From: Gillisia hiemivivida
Lineage (GTDB): Bacteria; Bacteroidota; Bacteroidia; Flavobacteriales; Flavobacteriaceae
DNA: 58,711 nucleotides
Assembly: GCF_007997295.1 (NCBI RefSeq)
Contig: NZ_VORY01000021.1
Coordinates: 1 to 58,711, forward strand
Direction of reading: 5' to 3'
The notes under the pieces were generated by a model that did no database searches, was not told the origin of the DNA, and saw only the letters and a list, made by a program, of their open reading frames with translations. Each line of letters starts with the position of its first letter. Position 1 is the first letter of the stretch. The translations under genes and the position numbers were made by a program. Positions 43,630 through 53,955 of the stretch are shown in pieces.

Positions 43630-43725
43630 CAGTTTCTAATATTGTATGGATATATTTCTATTTCTTTACTTACAAGAATTCAGAACTTTAATAGAGACCT
43701 CTTTATTTATTATATAATTTTATAG

Positions 43726-44604
43726 ATGCGAAAAATAAAGGAATTAGTAATAGAAAGAGCCTTGCTATTTAGTGCTCTTATTACTATTGCCGTTACAATT
43801 GGAATTATTTTAGTACTCTCTATAGAAGCTTTTAGCTTTTTTAGTGAAGTTTCTATAATAGATTTTCTAACAGACCCGGAATGGACGCCATTATTTACTA
43901 ATAAACATTTCGGAATTTTATCCCTGCTTTCAGGAACATTATTAACTTCTTTTATTGCAATTGCATTTGCAGTTCCTGTAGGACTTTCTATAAGTATCTA
44001 TCTTAGTGAATATGCTCCCAAAAGTTTTAGGAGAACTATAAAGCCATTATTAGAATTACTTGCAGCAGTACCAACAGTAGTATATGGTTTCTTTGCGTTA
44101 ATGGTGGTAACTCCATTTTTGCAATCTTTTATTCCGGGATTATCGAGTTTTAACTCCTTATCTGCAGGATTGGTAATGGGTATTATGATCATTCCATACA
44201 TCTCTTCTTTAAGTGAGGATGCATTACATGCAGTACCAAATTCTTTGAGGGAAGCAGCCTATGGAATGGGTTCTACAAGATTACAAAATTCTTTTAAGGT
44301 TATGGTGCCTGCAGCTTCATCTGGAATTATAGTGTCTATAATATTAGCTATATCCAGAGCAATTGGGGAAACTATGATTGTTGCTATTGCAGCTGGGCAA
44401 CAACCAAGATTGACATTTGATCCTACAGTACCTGTAGAAACAATTACCGCATATATTGTTCAAGTGAGTTTGGGAGATGTACAACATGATTCTTTAGAGT
44501 ATAAGACCATTTTTGCAGCAGGAATTACCTTATTTGTGTTCACTTTCTTGTTGAACACTATTAGTTATAGAATTCGTAAAAAATTCCAGGAGAAATATGA
44601 ATAA
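43726..44604 (+). CDS. pstC: Phosphate ABC transporter permease PstC
   Basis: 292 residues with six transmembrane helices. The N-terminal helix, W-T-P-L-F, G-I-L-S-L-L-S-G-T and the EAA-type loop E-A-A-Y-G-M-G-S-T identify a PstC subunit. It forms the membrane pore with PstA. It starts 181 bases after pstS, behind a hairpin, and overlaps pstA by eight bases. Confidence 0.95.
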   Translation: MRKIKELVIERALLFSALITIAVTIGIILVLSIEAFSFFSEVSIIDFLTDPEWTPLFTNKHFGILSLLSGTLLTSFIAIAFAVPVGLSISIYLSEYAPKSFRRTIKPLLELLAAVPTVVYGFFALMVVTPFLQSFIPGLSSFNSLSAGLVMGIMIIPYISSLSEDALHAVPNSLREAAYGMGSTRLQNSFKVMVPAASSGIIVSIILAISRAIGETMIVAIAAGQQPRLTFDPTVPVETITAYIVQVSLGDVQHDSLEYKTIFAAGITLFVFTFLLNTISYRIRKKFQEKYE

Positions 44605-45451
44605 TATTAGAAAGAACAGGCTGAAGGATCAGGCTTTCAAAATATGGGGAATTTTCTGTACACTATTGGGGCTTGTACTGCTTGCCATTTTTATAGGAAA
44701 TATATTTGTAGATGGAGTTATGAGAATAGATTGGGAGTTTGTAACGAACCTCCCATCTAGGCATGCTGAAGAATCAGGAATTTATACTGCTTTAATGGGT
44801 AGTATTTGGGTATTGTTATTAACTACTTTAATTGCGCTACCTGTTGGGATCGCAGCAGCAATCTATCTGGAGGAGTATTCTAAAAAGAATAAACTGGCTA
44901 CAATTTTAGAGGTAAATATTTCTAACCTTGCGGGAGTACCTTCCATTATATACGGATTGTTAGGTTTGGAAGTTTTTGTGAGGATTATGGAAATGGGAGC
45001 CAGTGTTTTGGCAGGGAGTTTTACCTTGGCCTTATTAATTTTGCCTATTGTAATTGTATCTACCAGAGAAGCTATAAAAGCAGTTCCAAAATCTATTAGA
45101 GATGCTTCTTTTGCAATGGGAGCTTCTAAATGGCAAACGGTATATCATCAATTATTACCGGCTTCATTTGGAGGAATTTTAACGGGAATTATATTGGCCT
45201 TGTCCAGAGCGGTAGGGGAGACTGCACCATTAATTGTAATTGGAGCCTTGGCATATGTGCCATTTGCACCATCATCCCCAATGGATGAATTCTCGGTATT
45301 GCCAATTCAAATATTTAACTGGATTACGCGTCCGCAACATGGGTTTGTAGAAAATGCGGCTGCAGCTATTATAATATTATTGTTGATTACCTTTGTAATG
45401 AACGGGATCGCGGTTTATTTCAGAAATAAATGGCAGAAAAAATTTAAATAA
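44597..45451 (+). CDS. pstA: Phosphate ABC transporter permease PstA
   Basis: 284 residues with six transmembrane helices. The EAA-type loop reads R-D-A-S-F-A-M-G-A-S-K-W-Q-T, and G-I-Y-T-A-L-M-G-S-I-W near the N-terminus with A-G-V-P-S-I-I-Y-G-L-L-G matches PstA. The start overlaps pstC by eight bases, giving coupled translation. PstB follows after 15 bases. Confidence 0.95.
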   Translation: MNNIRKNRLKDQAFKIWGIFCTLLGLVLLAIFIGNIFVDGVMRIDWEFVTNLPSRHAEESGIYTALMGSIWVLLLTTLIALPVGIAAAIYLEEYSKKNKLATILEVNISNLAGVPSIIYGLLGLEVFVRIMEMGASVLAGSFTLALLILPIVIVSTREAIKAVPKSIRDASFAMGASKWQTVYHQLLPASFGGILTGIILALSRAVGETAPLIVIGALAYVPFAPSSPMDEFSVLPIQIFNWITRPQHGFVENAAAAIIILLLITFVMNGIAVYFRNKWQKKFK

Positions 45452-45466
45452 CAGAAGTGTTATATT

Positions 45467-46267
45467 ATGAGTAAAGAGAAAAAGGAAAGCGTGATAGAAA
45501 GTAGCATTAAACGCAAGTATAAATTACAAGCGAAAGATGTTAAGGTGTGGTACGATGATTTTATGGCTATCAAAGGAATCAGCATGGACATAAAACCCAA
45601 TAAAGTAACTGCTTTTATTGGTCCTTCGGGTTGCGGGAAATCTACTTTTTTAAGATTGTTCAATAGAATGAACGATTATGTGGATGGTTTCAAAATGGAT
45701 GGTGAAATCAATATAGACGATAAAAACATCAACGATAAGGATATAAATGTGGAATTGCTTAGAAAGCAAGTAGGAATGGTGTTTCAGAAACCTAACCCGT
45801 TTCCAAAATCTATCTATGAAAATGTTGCTTACGGACTAAAGATACAAGGTTTAAAGGATAAGAAATTCCTAGAAGAACGCGTGGAAAGTTCTTTAAAAAG
45901 GGTCGCTCTTTGGGATGAGGTAAAAGACGATCTCAACAAAAATGCTTTGGCACTCTCAGGTGGTCAACAGCAACGTTTATGTATAGCCAGAACACTGGCG
46001 GTAGAGCCTTCAATCATTTTAATGGATGAGCCAACTTCTGCTTTAGACCCTATCTCTACAGCAAAAATTGAAGAGCTTATCTATAAATTAAAAGATAAGT
46101 ACACCATTGTAATTGTTACGCATAACATGCAACAAGCGAGTAGGATTAGTGATAACACAGCATTTTTCTATTTAGGGGAACTTATAGAATATGATAAGAC
46201 CAATAAAATTTTCACCAATCCTGAAAAGCAACAAACCGAAAATTACATCACAGGAAGATTCGGATAA
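45467..46267 (+). CDS. pstB: Phosphate ABC transporter ATP-binding protein PstB
   Basis: 266 residues. Walker A is [10 protein letters not shown], the Q-loop is F-Q-K-P-N-P-F-P, the signature L-S-G-G-Q-Q-Q-R-L, Walker B I-I-L-M-D-E-P and H-loop T-H-N-M-Q-Q-A-S-R. The [10 protein letters not shown] motif is specific to PstB. The C-terminal Y-I-T-G-R-F-G is also standard. It powers phosphate import through PstCA. Confidence 0.98.
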   Translation: MSKEKKESVIESSIKRKYKLQAKDVKVWYDDFMAIKGISMDIKPNKVTAFIGPSGCGKSTFLRLFNRMNDYVDGFKMDGEINIDDKNINDKDINVELLRKQVGMVFQKPNPFPKSIYENVAYGLKIQGLKDKKFLEERVESSLKRVALWDEVKDDLNKNALALSGGQQQRLCIARTLAVEPSIILMDEPTSALDPISTAKIEELIYKLKDKYTIVIVTHNMQQASRISDNTAFFYLGELIEYDKTNKIFTNPEKQQTENYITGRFG

Positions 46268-46279
46268 ACTTAAAAAATT

Positions 46280-46963
46280 ATGTTGAATTTAGAAGATCAC
46301 AGAGAAATTTTGAATCAGTCCGGGTTGGAAATGTTCCAACTTGTTAGAAAACAATTTATAAAATCTAAAGAAGCTTTTCTTAATCACGATAGCGATCTGG
46401 CAGAAGAAGTTTTGCATACAGAGAATAGAGTGAATGGAATGGACCTTAAGTTAGATAGGGAATGCGAGCGTTTTATCGCATTGCATAATCCTGTAGCCAG
46501 CGATTTACGTTTTGTTTTGGCCTTAAGAAAGATCAATTTTGATCTGGAGCGTATCGGGGATCACGCTTATGGAATTTCCAGTTATATAGTTGAGTTAGAT
46601 ACTCCTGTTAATAAGGAAGTATTGGATAAGTTGGAATTTGAAGAAATGTACAAGGCAGCCTTATCTATGCTAGATGATATCAGGGATGCCTACCAATCAG
46701 GAAATGCTAAAAAGGCTAGGAAAGTGTTTAAAAAGGATAAGATCCTCAATAAGATCAACCTAAACTCTTTTAGCGTTATTTCTGAAGAGGTTCAAAAAGA
46801 TCCAAAGTTGATAGATCAATATTTATTGCTTTTTTCTGTGATAAAGAAAATTGAAAGGGTAGGAGATCTGATCACTAATATTGGTGAAGAGATTATTTTT
46901 TATCTTGAAGCTGAAGTATTGAAGCATAGAAAGAAAAAAGGCCCATCTAAGCCAAGTAAATAA
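46280..46963 (+). CDS. phoU: Phosphate signalling protein PhoU
   Basis: 227 residues, a two-repeat helical PhoU: E-x-x-V-N and D-L-R-F-V-L-A-L-R-K-I-N-F-D-L-E-R-I-G-D in the first half, V-I-K-K-I-E-R-V-G-D-L-I-T-N-I-G in the second. Both repeats carry the metal-binding E-R-x-G-D pattern. It links Pst activity to the Pho regulon and restrains uptake. No phoR/phoB pair follows, so the sensor and regulator are encoded elsewhere. Confidence 0.97.
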   Translation: MLNLEDHREILNQSGLEMFQLVRKQFIKSKEAFLNHDSDLAEEVLHTENRVNGMDLKLDRECERFIALHNPVASDLRFVLALRKINFDLERIGDHAYGISSYIVELDTPVNKEVLDKLEFEEMYKAALSMLDDIRDAYQSGNAKKARKVFKKDKILNKINLNSFSVISEEVQKDPKLIDQYLLLFSVIKKIERVGDLITNIGEEIIFYLEAEVLKHRKKKGPSKPSK

Positions 46964-47008
46964 AAGTTTGAATAAATCTTTTAAGATTCAGTAAGGCACT
47001 TGACTATC

Positions 47009-47078
47009 TCGTCACCCTGAACTTGTTTCAGGGTCTTCTTCCGACTTACTGGGATGCTGAATCAATTTCAGCATGACA
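47009..47078. repeat. REP-like repeat family B, site 1
   Basis: Two adjacent inverted pairs, CACCCTGAAC/GTTTCAGGGTC and GATGCTGAAT/TTTCAGCATGAC, with a TTCCGACTTACTGGGATG centre. The same words recur at 51040 and 56986. The rest of the gap 46964-47142 has no gene. Confidence 0.7.
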
Positions 47079-47142
47079 AAAAACTGAAATGCAGCTTGTT
47101 AAAAGTGATATTTGACAAAAAAGCGGAGAATCAAATAAATGT

Positions 47143-48174
47143 TTATAAATACTTAGAATGCAGCCCTAAGTAATGCTTGGTGGCTGCTTTTTTATTTTTG
47201 ATCAGTTCCATATCGCATATCAATTGTTTTCTAGAATATTTTTCGGGTTGAAAAGTTGAAGTTTCTGAATCTTGCAATTCTTCAAATTGATCCAAACAAA
47301 CTAAGACTCTGGAGATTCCTAAGAGTATAAAATTAATGAATTGCTTTATATTATTTTTGGGATAAGTAGTTGCATGGGCATAAACCACTACAAAATTTAA
47401 CTCTTCTATAAAAGCTGTTCTTAGCTTATGGATATCTTGCGCACAAGTGGCTAAAGTTTGAATTTCTTGCTGTACATCTTCCCAAACATCAAAAATGTCA
47501 TTACCCATTTGCATTAATCCGCCTGCCTGATAAATCAACTTTTCTTCAGCAGCATCTAAAGGATGTTTCATACAAAGCCTATAAAATAAAAATGAATTTC
47601 CTCCCTTCAAAAAAGTAAGCTCTTTGATTTTATCTTCTGAAATTTCTTTTCCCTGTTGAAAGATACTTTCCTTTTCCGTTTGAAATACTTCGAAAGCTTT
47701 TTGCTTCAATTTTTCAGGCTTTGAAGCTTTATTAAGTCCTTTTTGGTATAGTTGAAGTCCTAATGCTTCAAAACTATTTTTAGGTATCAAGGAGTCTGGA
47801 GTCAAAATAAATTTTTCCAAATGACTCCATTCTTTTATAGGATCATCAAATAGATCATCTAAAAGACCAGAGATCCCTCCTAGATAGGTCATTGTATACC
47901 TTTCGGGATCTAATAATGTTTTGCCTCGCAGCGTGCCGAATGCTGCACCTAAAAAGCCGGGAACTCCTAAAGCATAATAGTTAGTGATCTTTTTAAGATC
48001 GGCTTTAGAGATACTTCCATCATTGGTCTCCTCAAAAGAGCTAAGAAGTGGTAGGAGATTTTGTTTTATAAAGCGTTTTTGCTTCTTTGCATTTTTATAG
48101 AAAAAAAATGCAACTGAAGGAAGTTTTAAAATCCCAACCGTTGCATTTAAAAATGAATTTCGATTATTTTTCAT
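47143..48174 (-). CDS. Putative class I isoprenoid-synthase-fold protein
   Basis: 343 residues, mostly helical, no signal peptide. Two acidic motifs stand at the spacing of class I isoprenoid enzymes: L-L-D-D-L-F-D-D at residues 104-111 and G-N-D-I-F-D-V-W-E-D at 224-233. Such motifs bind Mg-diphosphate in polyprenyl, phytoene and terpene synthases. Here the first is D-D-x-F-D-D and the second N-D-x-x-D. Substrate and product are unknown, and a catalytically altered relative cannot be excluded. The gene overlaps the M16 peptidase by 11 bases, so the two are translationally coupled. Product class is inferred. Confidence 0.6.
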   Translation of the reverse strand: MKNNRNSFLNATVGILKLPSVAFFFYKNAKKQKRFIKQNLLPLLSSFEETNDGSISKADLKKITNYYALGVPGFLGAAFGTLRGKTLLDPERYTMTYLGGISGLLDDLFDDPIKEWSHLEKFILTPDSLIPKNSFEALGLQLYQKGLNKASKPEKLKQKAFEVFQTEKESIFQQGKEISEDKIKELTFLKGGNSFLFYRLCMKHPLDAAEEKLIYQAGGLMQMGNDIFDVWEDVQQEIQTLATCAQDIHKLRTAFIEELNFVVVYAHATTYPKNNIKQFINFILLGISRVLVCLDQFEELQDSETSTFQPEKYSRKQLICDMELIKNKKAATKHYLGLHSKYL

Positions 48175-50980
48175 TCAAAAGAATTGGTTTCCCAAATTCA
48201 AGTTTTTCTAATTTTTCTAATTGTGTTTCAGCATCGCCCACAATAAGATAATACATTTTAAAAGGGTTTACATATTCCCCGGCTAATGATTTTAAGTCTT
48301 CCAAACTCATCCCTTTTACAATAACTTCTTGTTGTTTTATAAAATCGTCCTTATAATTAAAGTTTGCAATATCACTTAGCATATTTAGTTTTGCTCCTAG
48401 AGTTTCAAATTTTCTAGCATTGCTTTTAATCATAAAACTCTGAGTGATATCTAAGTCATCTGGTTCCAGGCTTACCGGATAATTAATTAAGATATCCTTT
48501 ATCAAATCTACAGCCTCATAAGTGATGTTTGTGCGAACACCGCTGGAGATCTCAAAAGGACCTTTTATATTTCCGCCATTAAATCTGGAACGAATTCCGT
48601 AGGTGTAGCCTTTTCCTTCTCGTAATTCCTGTGTGAGCTGTGAGGCAAAACTTCCTCCCCCAAGACGATAATTCATCACTTCTGCTTTATAGAAATCCTC
48701 ATCTGTAGCTTTTAAGGCTGGAGTTCCAATTTTAATAATAGACTGCTTTGCTCCCGGTACATTATAAAAATAAACTTTTGATGCTTCCGGGGCTTTTGGC
48801 TCAGAAAATTCAGGGATCTTTACAGTAACAGGTTTCCAATTCGCTGAAATAGCTTTTAAAGACTCCTTAGCCATTTTTTGGTCTAGATCTCCCACAGCCA
48901 TATATTTAGCTCTCATTGGAGAGAGATTGTTTTTATAATAGGCTTTAAGATCTTCTAAGGCAATCGCCTCCACAGATTTTGAAGTTCCTAAAATATTCTT
49001 GGAAAGGATATGATCTTTACCATAGATCAGTTTTTTAAATTCTATTTCAGCTATACTGTTAGGATTTGCCTGCTGCTGTTGTAACTGACTAAGAACTTGC
49101 TGTTTTGCTAATTTAAATTCGGCTTCATCCCATCTTGGTTCCAATAGAATTTCTTCTACTAGTTTCATTGTTTCCTCAAAATTGCGAGTCAAGCTGCTTC
49201 CGGAAAGAACGATTTTTTCATCCTCTGCATTTACGTAGATATTAGAGCCTAGTAATTCTATAGCTTCTTCCAACTCTTGCGGAGTCTTATTTGCTGTTCC
49301 TTTGGTTAGTAACTTAGCCAATAAGTTAGAAACCCCGGTCTTATTTGGTTTTTCCAACAACAACCCGCCTTCCATTTCTAAACTGAATTGAACAATTGGT
49401 ACTTCTCTAGAAGTAATTCCTGAAACGCTCAAGCCAGATGGTAAATTGAATTTCCATATTTCAGGAACTACAATTTCCGGATTTCCCCAGTAAGGAGGTT
49501 CGGTACTTCTATCAAAACTACTCGGTGTTTTTTCATAGGAAATATTACTAGTGGAATCAAATTCTTCTTCGGCTCCTTCAACGATCTTCTCTTCAACAAC
49601 TGTTGCTGGTATTGCATTCTCTAAAGCGAGCTCTTTCTGCCCTTTCGGCACAAAACTGGTAGCAACATATGGCTTCCCTTTAATATATTTATTATACACC
49701 CGTTTAACATCTTCTGCAGAAACCTTTAAGATCTTCTCCACATTTTTATTGATCTCATTGGGATCATTTGCGAAGATCTGATATTGTGCCAATTGAAAAC
49801 CTTTCCCTAAAACACTGGAAATACTATTATAAAAATCTGTTTCTTGTCCGGCTTTAATTCTTTTTAGATCTTTTTCTGAAATCCCATTCTTCTCGAACTC
49901 TTTAAAAGTTTCATCGATAGCCTTTTGAACTTCATCCAGATCTTTTCCGTCATAGGCTCTTACCTGAAGCATTAATTGTCCAGCAAGTTCAGAGGTATAA
50001 TCGAACATATTCACCCTATCTGTAAGCTCTTTTTCTACTACCAACTTTTTATAAAGAGGCGCATTTTTGCCATCTGCCAGATATTTAGATAAGATCTCAA
50101 GAGCATAAGAATCCTCATGATACGAATATTGAGAAGGCCAGGTAAGAGTTAGTTCGGGAAGATTTGCAAAATTATCTTCATAATAAAGACTTTTGGTCTC
50201 TTTTAAATTAGCCGGTCTTTTTTCTTGTCTAGCGATATCGGTTCCTGCAGGAATCTCATCAAAATATTTATGAACCCATTCTTTGGCTTGCTCCTTATCA
50301 AAGTTCCCTGCAATAGTTAAGGTTACATTATTTGGAACATACCATTTATTATAAAAATCTTTTACATCCTGTAAGGTTGCATTTTGCAAATCTTCTAGAG
50401 AGCCAATCACTTGCCAGTGATAAGGATGATCTTTGGGATAAAGGTTTTGGTCTATTACTGCAAAAGTATGGCCGTAAGGTCTATTATCTACTCCTTGTCT
50501 TTTTTCATTTTTCACTACTTGCTTTTCCTTAGCTAATACTGGTTCAGTCACCGTGTTGATAAAATAGCCTAATTTATCTGCTTCTGCCCAGATCATTTTT
50601 TCAAGCGCATCGCTGGGAACAGTCTGGAAATAGTTCGTTCTGTCCCTGCTTGTAGATCCATTAGCGCCAGAGCCACCAATACGTGCGCTCATTTTATCGA
50701 GTCCGCCTTTCCCAAGGTTTTCAGATTCTAAAAATAATAGGTGCTCAAAAAGGTGCGCAAAGCCTGTTCTGCCTTCTAGTTCCCGTGCAGAACCAACATG
50801 GCTGGTAAGTGCTACAGCAACCACAGGATCTGACTTGTCTTGATGCAGGATCACTCGCAAGCCATTTTGTAAAGTAAAAGTCTCAAAATCCACATTGATT
50901 CCGGTCCCTTTTTCTTGAGCTATTATTGAAATAGGAATCGCTAAGAAAAGGAGTAATAGTGCTGAAAAAGTAGTCTTCAT
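48164..50980 (-). CDS. M16-family zinc peptidase, two-domain
   Basis: 938 residues with a signal peptide (residues 1-21, ending I-A-Q). The active domain has the inverted zinc motif H76-L-F-E79-H80 (A-H-L-F-E-H-L-L-F) and the distal glutamate in V-K-N-E-K-R-Q. The second M16 domain (from about residue 500) lacks the zinc motif, as usual in pitrilysin-type peptidases. It probably degrades peptides in the periplasm. It is followed, with an 11-base overlap, by the isoprenoid-synthase-like gene. The start ATG at 50980 matches the signal peptide. Confidence 0.93.
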   Translation of the reverse strand: MKTTFSALLLLFLAIPISIIAQEKGTGINVDFETFTLQNGLRVILHQDKSDPVVAVALTSHVGSARELEGRTGFAHLFEHLLFLESENLGKGGLDKMSARIGGSGANGSTSRDRTNYFQTVPSDALEKMIWAEADKLGYFINTVTEPVLAKEKQVVKNEKRQGVDNRPYGHTFAVIDQNLYPKDHPYHWQVIGSLEDLQNATLQDVKDFYNKWYVPNNVTLTIAGNFDKEQAKEWVHKYFDEIPAGTDIARQEKRPANLKETKSLYYEDNFANLPELTLTWPSQYSYHEDSYALEILSKYLADGKNAPLYKKLVVEKELTDRVNMFDYTSELAGQLMLQVRAYDGKDLDEVQKAIDETFKEFEKNGISEKDLKRIKAGQETDFYNSISSVLGKGFQLAQYQIFANDPNEINKNVEKILKVSAEDVKRVYNKYIKGKPYVATSFVPKGQKELALENAIPATVVEEKIVEGAEEEFDSTSNISYEKTPSSFDRSTEPPYWGNPEIVVPEIWKFNLPSGLSVSGITSREVPIVQFSLEMEGGLLLEKPNKTGVSNLLAKLLTKGTANKTPQELEEAIELLGSNIYVNAEDEKIVLSGSSLTRNFEETMKLVEEILLEPRWDEAEFKLAKQQVLSQLQQQQANPNSIAEIEFKKLIYGKDHILSKNILGTSKSVEAIALEDLKAYYKNNLSPMRAKYMAVGDLDQKMAKESLKAISANWKPVTVKIPEFSEPKAPEASKVYFYNVPGAKQSIIKIGTPALKATDEDFYKAEVMNYRLGGGSFASQLTQELREGKGYTYGIRSRFNGGNIKGPFEISSGVRTNITYEAVDLIKDILINYPVSLEPDDLDITQSFMIKSNARKFETLGAKLNMLSDIANFNYKDDFIKQQEVIVKGMSLEDLKSLAGEYVNPFKMYYLIVGDAETQLEKLEKLEFGKPILLNEK

Positions 50981-51039
50981 ATTTTTATTTCTAAGTTTAT
51001 TTTAATTTTCTTATCCTTTTTATGTTGTAAAAGTATTTT

Positions 51040-51303
51040 GTCACCTTGAGACCTGTGATAAAAAAAATTATCTAGCGTAGGATATCGACGTATGAGAGAT
51101 GCTGAAACGAGTTCAGCATGACGGCAGTTAAAATAGTATCGTCACCCTGTTCCGAGAGCTATCGGAATGGTTTCAGGGTCTCTTATTCTGAGGCAACTTA
51201 GAAAATACGTCAATTGTAATTTATTTTAGGGTCTAAATTTATTGTATTTATTTATTATTCATCGAGATTCTGAAACTCCGGAAGCGTCGGGAAAGAATGA
51301 CGT
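51040..51303. repeat. REP-like repeat family B, site 2
   Basis: GTCACCTTGAGACC, AGAGATGCTGAAAC with GTTCAGCATGAC, then GTCACCCTGTTCCGAGAGC and CGGAATGGTTTCAGGGTCTC. A further ATTCATCGAGATTCTGAAAC lies at 51258. It fills most of the 358-base gap between the M16 and M14 genes, with no ORF in it. Confidence 0.75.
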
Positions 51304-51338
51304 CATTTATCCTTTTGTGATACTTTACGGACAATCAA

Positions 51339-53840
51339 TTAAATTTTTAATCTATAAGTATCATTGTTTACAAAGAACACTGCATTCACAAAAAACAATT
51401 TTCCGTTCTCCCAGAAAGCTCTAAACAAAGGATTATCTACCATATAAATAATGCTTCCATTACCTATTTGTTCCTCCCCGAAGATCATGGAATTCTTCAT
51501 ATTTTTTGTGGCTTCGCTTCCTGCAAAACCAGAGACAACCTCTGGAGAATCCTCCAAATAAGCGATATTATATCCTTCAGATAAATAGCTGTAACTATCA
51601 CTGCTTAATTTTAAACTGAAATAAGAATCTCCGTATCCAAATGCCATTGGGTGTGTTTTGTCTAAAGTAGTTTTTATAATACTCCCTGTTATTAGGTCTT
51701 TAATACTTTCTCGTTCCCGAGTAGCATAAGGAATTAGATTTGCGGTTGCAGTAGTATCTTTTTTAGTTTCAGGTTTATTCTCTTTTAAGTTGAAGCCTTC
51801 CTTACCGGAGAAACTACCGACTGCATCTCCAATTGCAATAACTTTTCCACCCTCCTTAATCCAGGATTTAAGATTTTTTAAAGCCTCCTCATTCAATAGA
51901 CTATTATACCCTCCTGAAGGCATCACTAATACATCGATAAGAGAAAAATCTATATTCTTAAAATAGTCGGTATCAATTGGGGTGATAGGGTAGTGTAGAT
52001 CTTTTTCAAAAAAGTGCCAAATCTCACCAAAGTTTAACGAGGAAACTCCCTCTCCCCTAAGCACACCTACTCTTGGTTGGTTAATTATTTTTATTTCTGA
52101 AGAACCAAAATCAGGTCCGCTTTTAGAAAAACCGGAGGTAGCTGCCGTAAGTTGTCGTCCATGCTCATTGGCGATTTGGATTACTTTAGTATTGAAGTCT
52201 TTAAGAGTTCTATTATCACTTTTAGTAATTATAAGACTTCCAGGATTGAATATCTGACCCTCATTTTCAAACTCCAGCGTACTATATCTTAGCTTAATTC
52301 CTTCTTTCAGTAAAGCTGCCAGAAAACGTGCGTCCTCCATGCTATCCCATTTGGAGATATAACCGCTTGCATTAGAAGTAGTATTAACTATAGAAGTGGT
52401 CGAAGCAGCTTGAGTACTGTTTAATAATTTATTACTCGCTACTGCTTCAAGTCCGTAGGCGTAGGGTAAACTCCAGGCAGTAATGTCGTAAGTCAAGGAG
52501 TCACTTAACTTGGTGTTAGGCTCGAATAATACTTTAACCATTTTTCCTTTTGGCTGATTGGTATTTATAACCAAAGTATTCTCGTTGGTATTAAAATCTG
52601 CTTGCTTATTCTGAGAGTAATTAAAACCTTTTATTTTTCCTGAATTGGTTGAGCCATATTTTATTTCATGAAGATCGAGCAGGGATTTTAAAGCTTCAAT
52701 TTTATCTGGGCTACCATTTAACGCATAACTTTTATAGGATAACTGATCATTTTGAAAGAACTTATTGAATTCAGAATTTAATTTTTCAACATTTTCCGAA
52801 GCGATCTCTACGGTAGATAATCCTGTAGTAAAATGGTGCGCTACACGGTCTACAAGAGTTAACTCGTAACCTTCAGTAGTTTGAATTCCAAGCCCTGCTT
52901 GTCCGCCACCTGCTTGCTCGTAAGTCATTCCAATTGAGCCCATATAAGTTGGGTAGGTATCTCCATAACTGGGATATAAAAGATCGAATCGTTCTTTGGT
53001 GAAATAAAGCCAACCCTTTTCATCGAAATATTTTGCATGATTTTTACCTATTTCAGCTTGGAAATCGCGTTGAAATGGAGTGATTATTTCATGAAAAGGC
53101 TCTGCTGCCGGAGCAAAATAATATGGATCGTTGATGCTTTGCTCATGAAAATCTACATGAATATGAGGTAGCCACTTGTTATATATTTTTAATCTGGCTT
53201 TAGTCTCTATCTGTGTAGCCCAAGCCCAATCTCTATTAAGATCAAAAAGATAATGATTTGGTCTTCCTCCAGGCCAAGGTTCATGGTGCTCTGCCGCCAA
53301 AGGAGACGCATTATAAGGAGTTGCTTTTACCTGATTGTACCAGTTGGCATAACGGTCTCTCCCATCAGGATTAATACAAGGATCCATAATTACCACCGTA
53401 TTTTTAAGCCATTCTTTTTTATTGGTTACCAATTCATACAAGGTTTGCATAGCAGCTTCAGTACTGGAAGCTTCATTTCCATGGACATTATAGCTTAACC
53501 ATACAATTGCTTTATCTGCTTGATTTCCGGAGTTATTGGTGTTTACTCCTGCATTGCTTAGATGATTCTTTCTAATTTCATCAATATTCTTTAAATTTTC
53601 TTCTGAAGAAATTGTCGCATACGTAAGTTGCCTATTCTCATTGGTTTTTCCGTAAGTACTATATTCAACTAAATTGGAATTTTCTGCAACATGCTCAAAA
53701 TAATTCACCACATCTGCGTGTCGTGTAAATTGAGTTCCAATTTCGTAACCTAGAAACTGTTCAGGAGATTGAAGATTTTGTGAGATTAAGGTAGAAGTAA
53801 TTAAACAATTGAGGAGGAGGAATAAGATCGATTTTTTCAT
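51339..53840 (-). CDS. M14-family zinc carboxypeptidase
   Basis: 833 residues from ATG 53840; a start at 53882 adds residues that are not a signal. The signal peptide ends near L-I-S-Q-N. The M14 domain shows the zinc ligands H120 and E123 in N-V-H-G-N-E and H228 in H-I-H-V-D-F-H, with arginine in L-N-R-D-W for substrate binding. The remaining 500 residues form a large C-terminal part that I cannot assign. It probably takes C-terminal residues off peptides in the periplasm. It is divergent from bshC. Confidence 0.9.
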   Translation of the reverse strand: MKKSILFLLLNCLITSTLISQNLQSPEQFLGYEIGTQFTRHADVVNYFEHVAENSNLVEYSTYGKTNENRQLTYATISSEENLKNIDEIRKNHLSNAGVNTNNSGNQADKAIVWLSYNVHGNEASSTEAAMQTLYELVTNKKEWLKNTVVIMDPCINPDGRDRYANWYNQVKATPYNASPLAAEHHEPWPGGRPNHYLFDLNRDWAWATQIETKARLKIYNKWLPHIHVDFHEQSINDPYYFAPAAEPFHEIITPFQRDFQAEIGKNHAKYFDEKGWLYFTKERFDLLYPSYGDTYPTYMGSIGMTYEQAGGGQAGLGIQTTEGYELTLVDRVAHHFTTGLSTVEIASENVEKLNSEFNKFFQNDQLSYKSYALNGSPDKIEALKSLLDLHEIKYGSTNSGKIKGFNYSQNKQADFNTNENTLVINTNQPKGKMVKVLFEPNTKLSDSLTYDITAWSLPYAYGLEAVASNKLLNSTQAASTTSIVNTTSNASGYISKWDSMEDARFLAALLKEGIKLRYSTLEFENEGQIFNPGSLIITKSDNRTLKDFNTKVIQIANEHGRQLTAATSGFSKSGPDFGSSEIKIINQPRVGVLRGEGVSSLNFGEIWHFFEKDLHYPITPIDTDYFKNIDFSLIDVLVMPSGGYNSLLNEEALKNLKSWIKEGGKVIAIGDAVGSFSGKEGFNLKENKPETKKDTTATANLIPYATRERESIKDLITGSIIKTTLDKTHPMAFGYGDSYFSLKLSSDSYSYLSEGYNIAYLEDSPEVVSGFAGSEATKNMKNSMIFGEEQIGNGSIIYMVDNPLFRAFWENGKLFFVNAVFFVNNDTYRLKI

Positions 53841-53955
53841 GTAGATAAGCGAATATTGAAATTTGAGTAGTAAAGATAGCATACAGGCCGGAATTAACTA
53901 TAATTTAGGGTGTAAAATACTTATCTTCGATATCTTTACCGCTTAAAATTTATTT

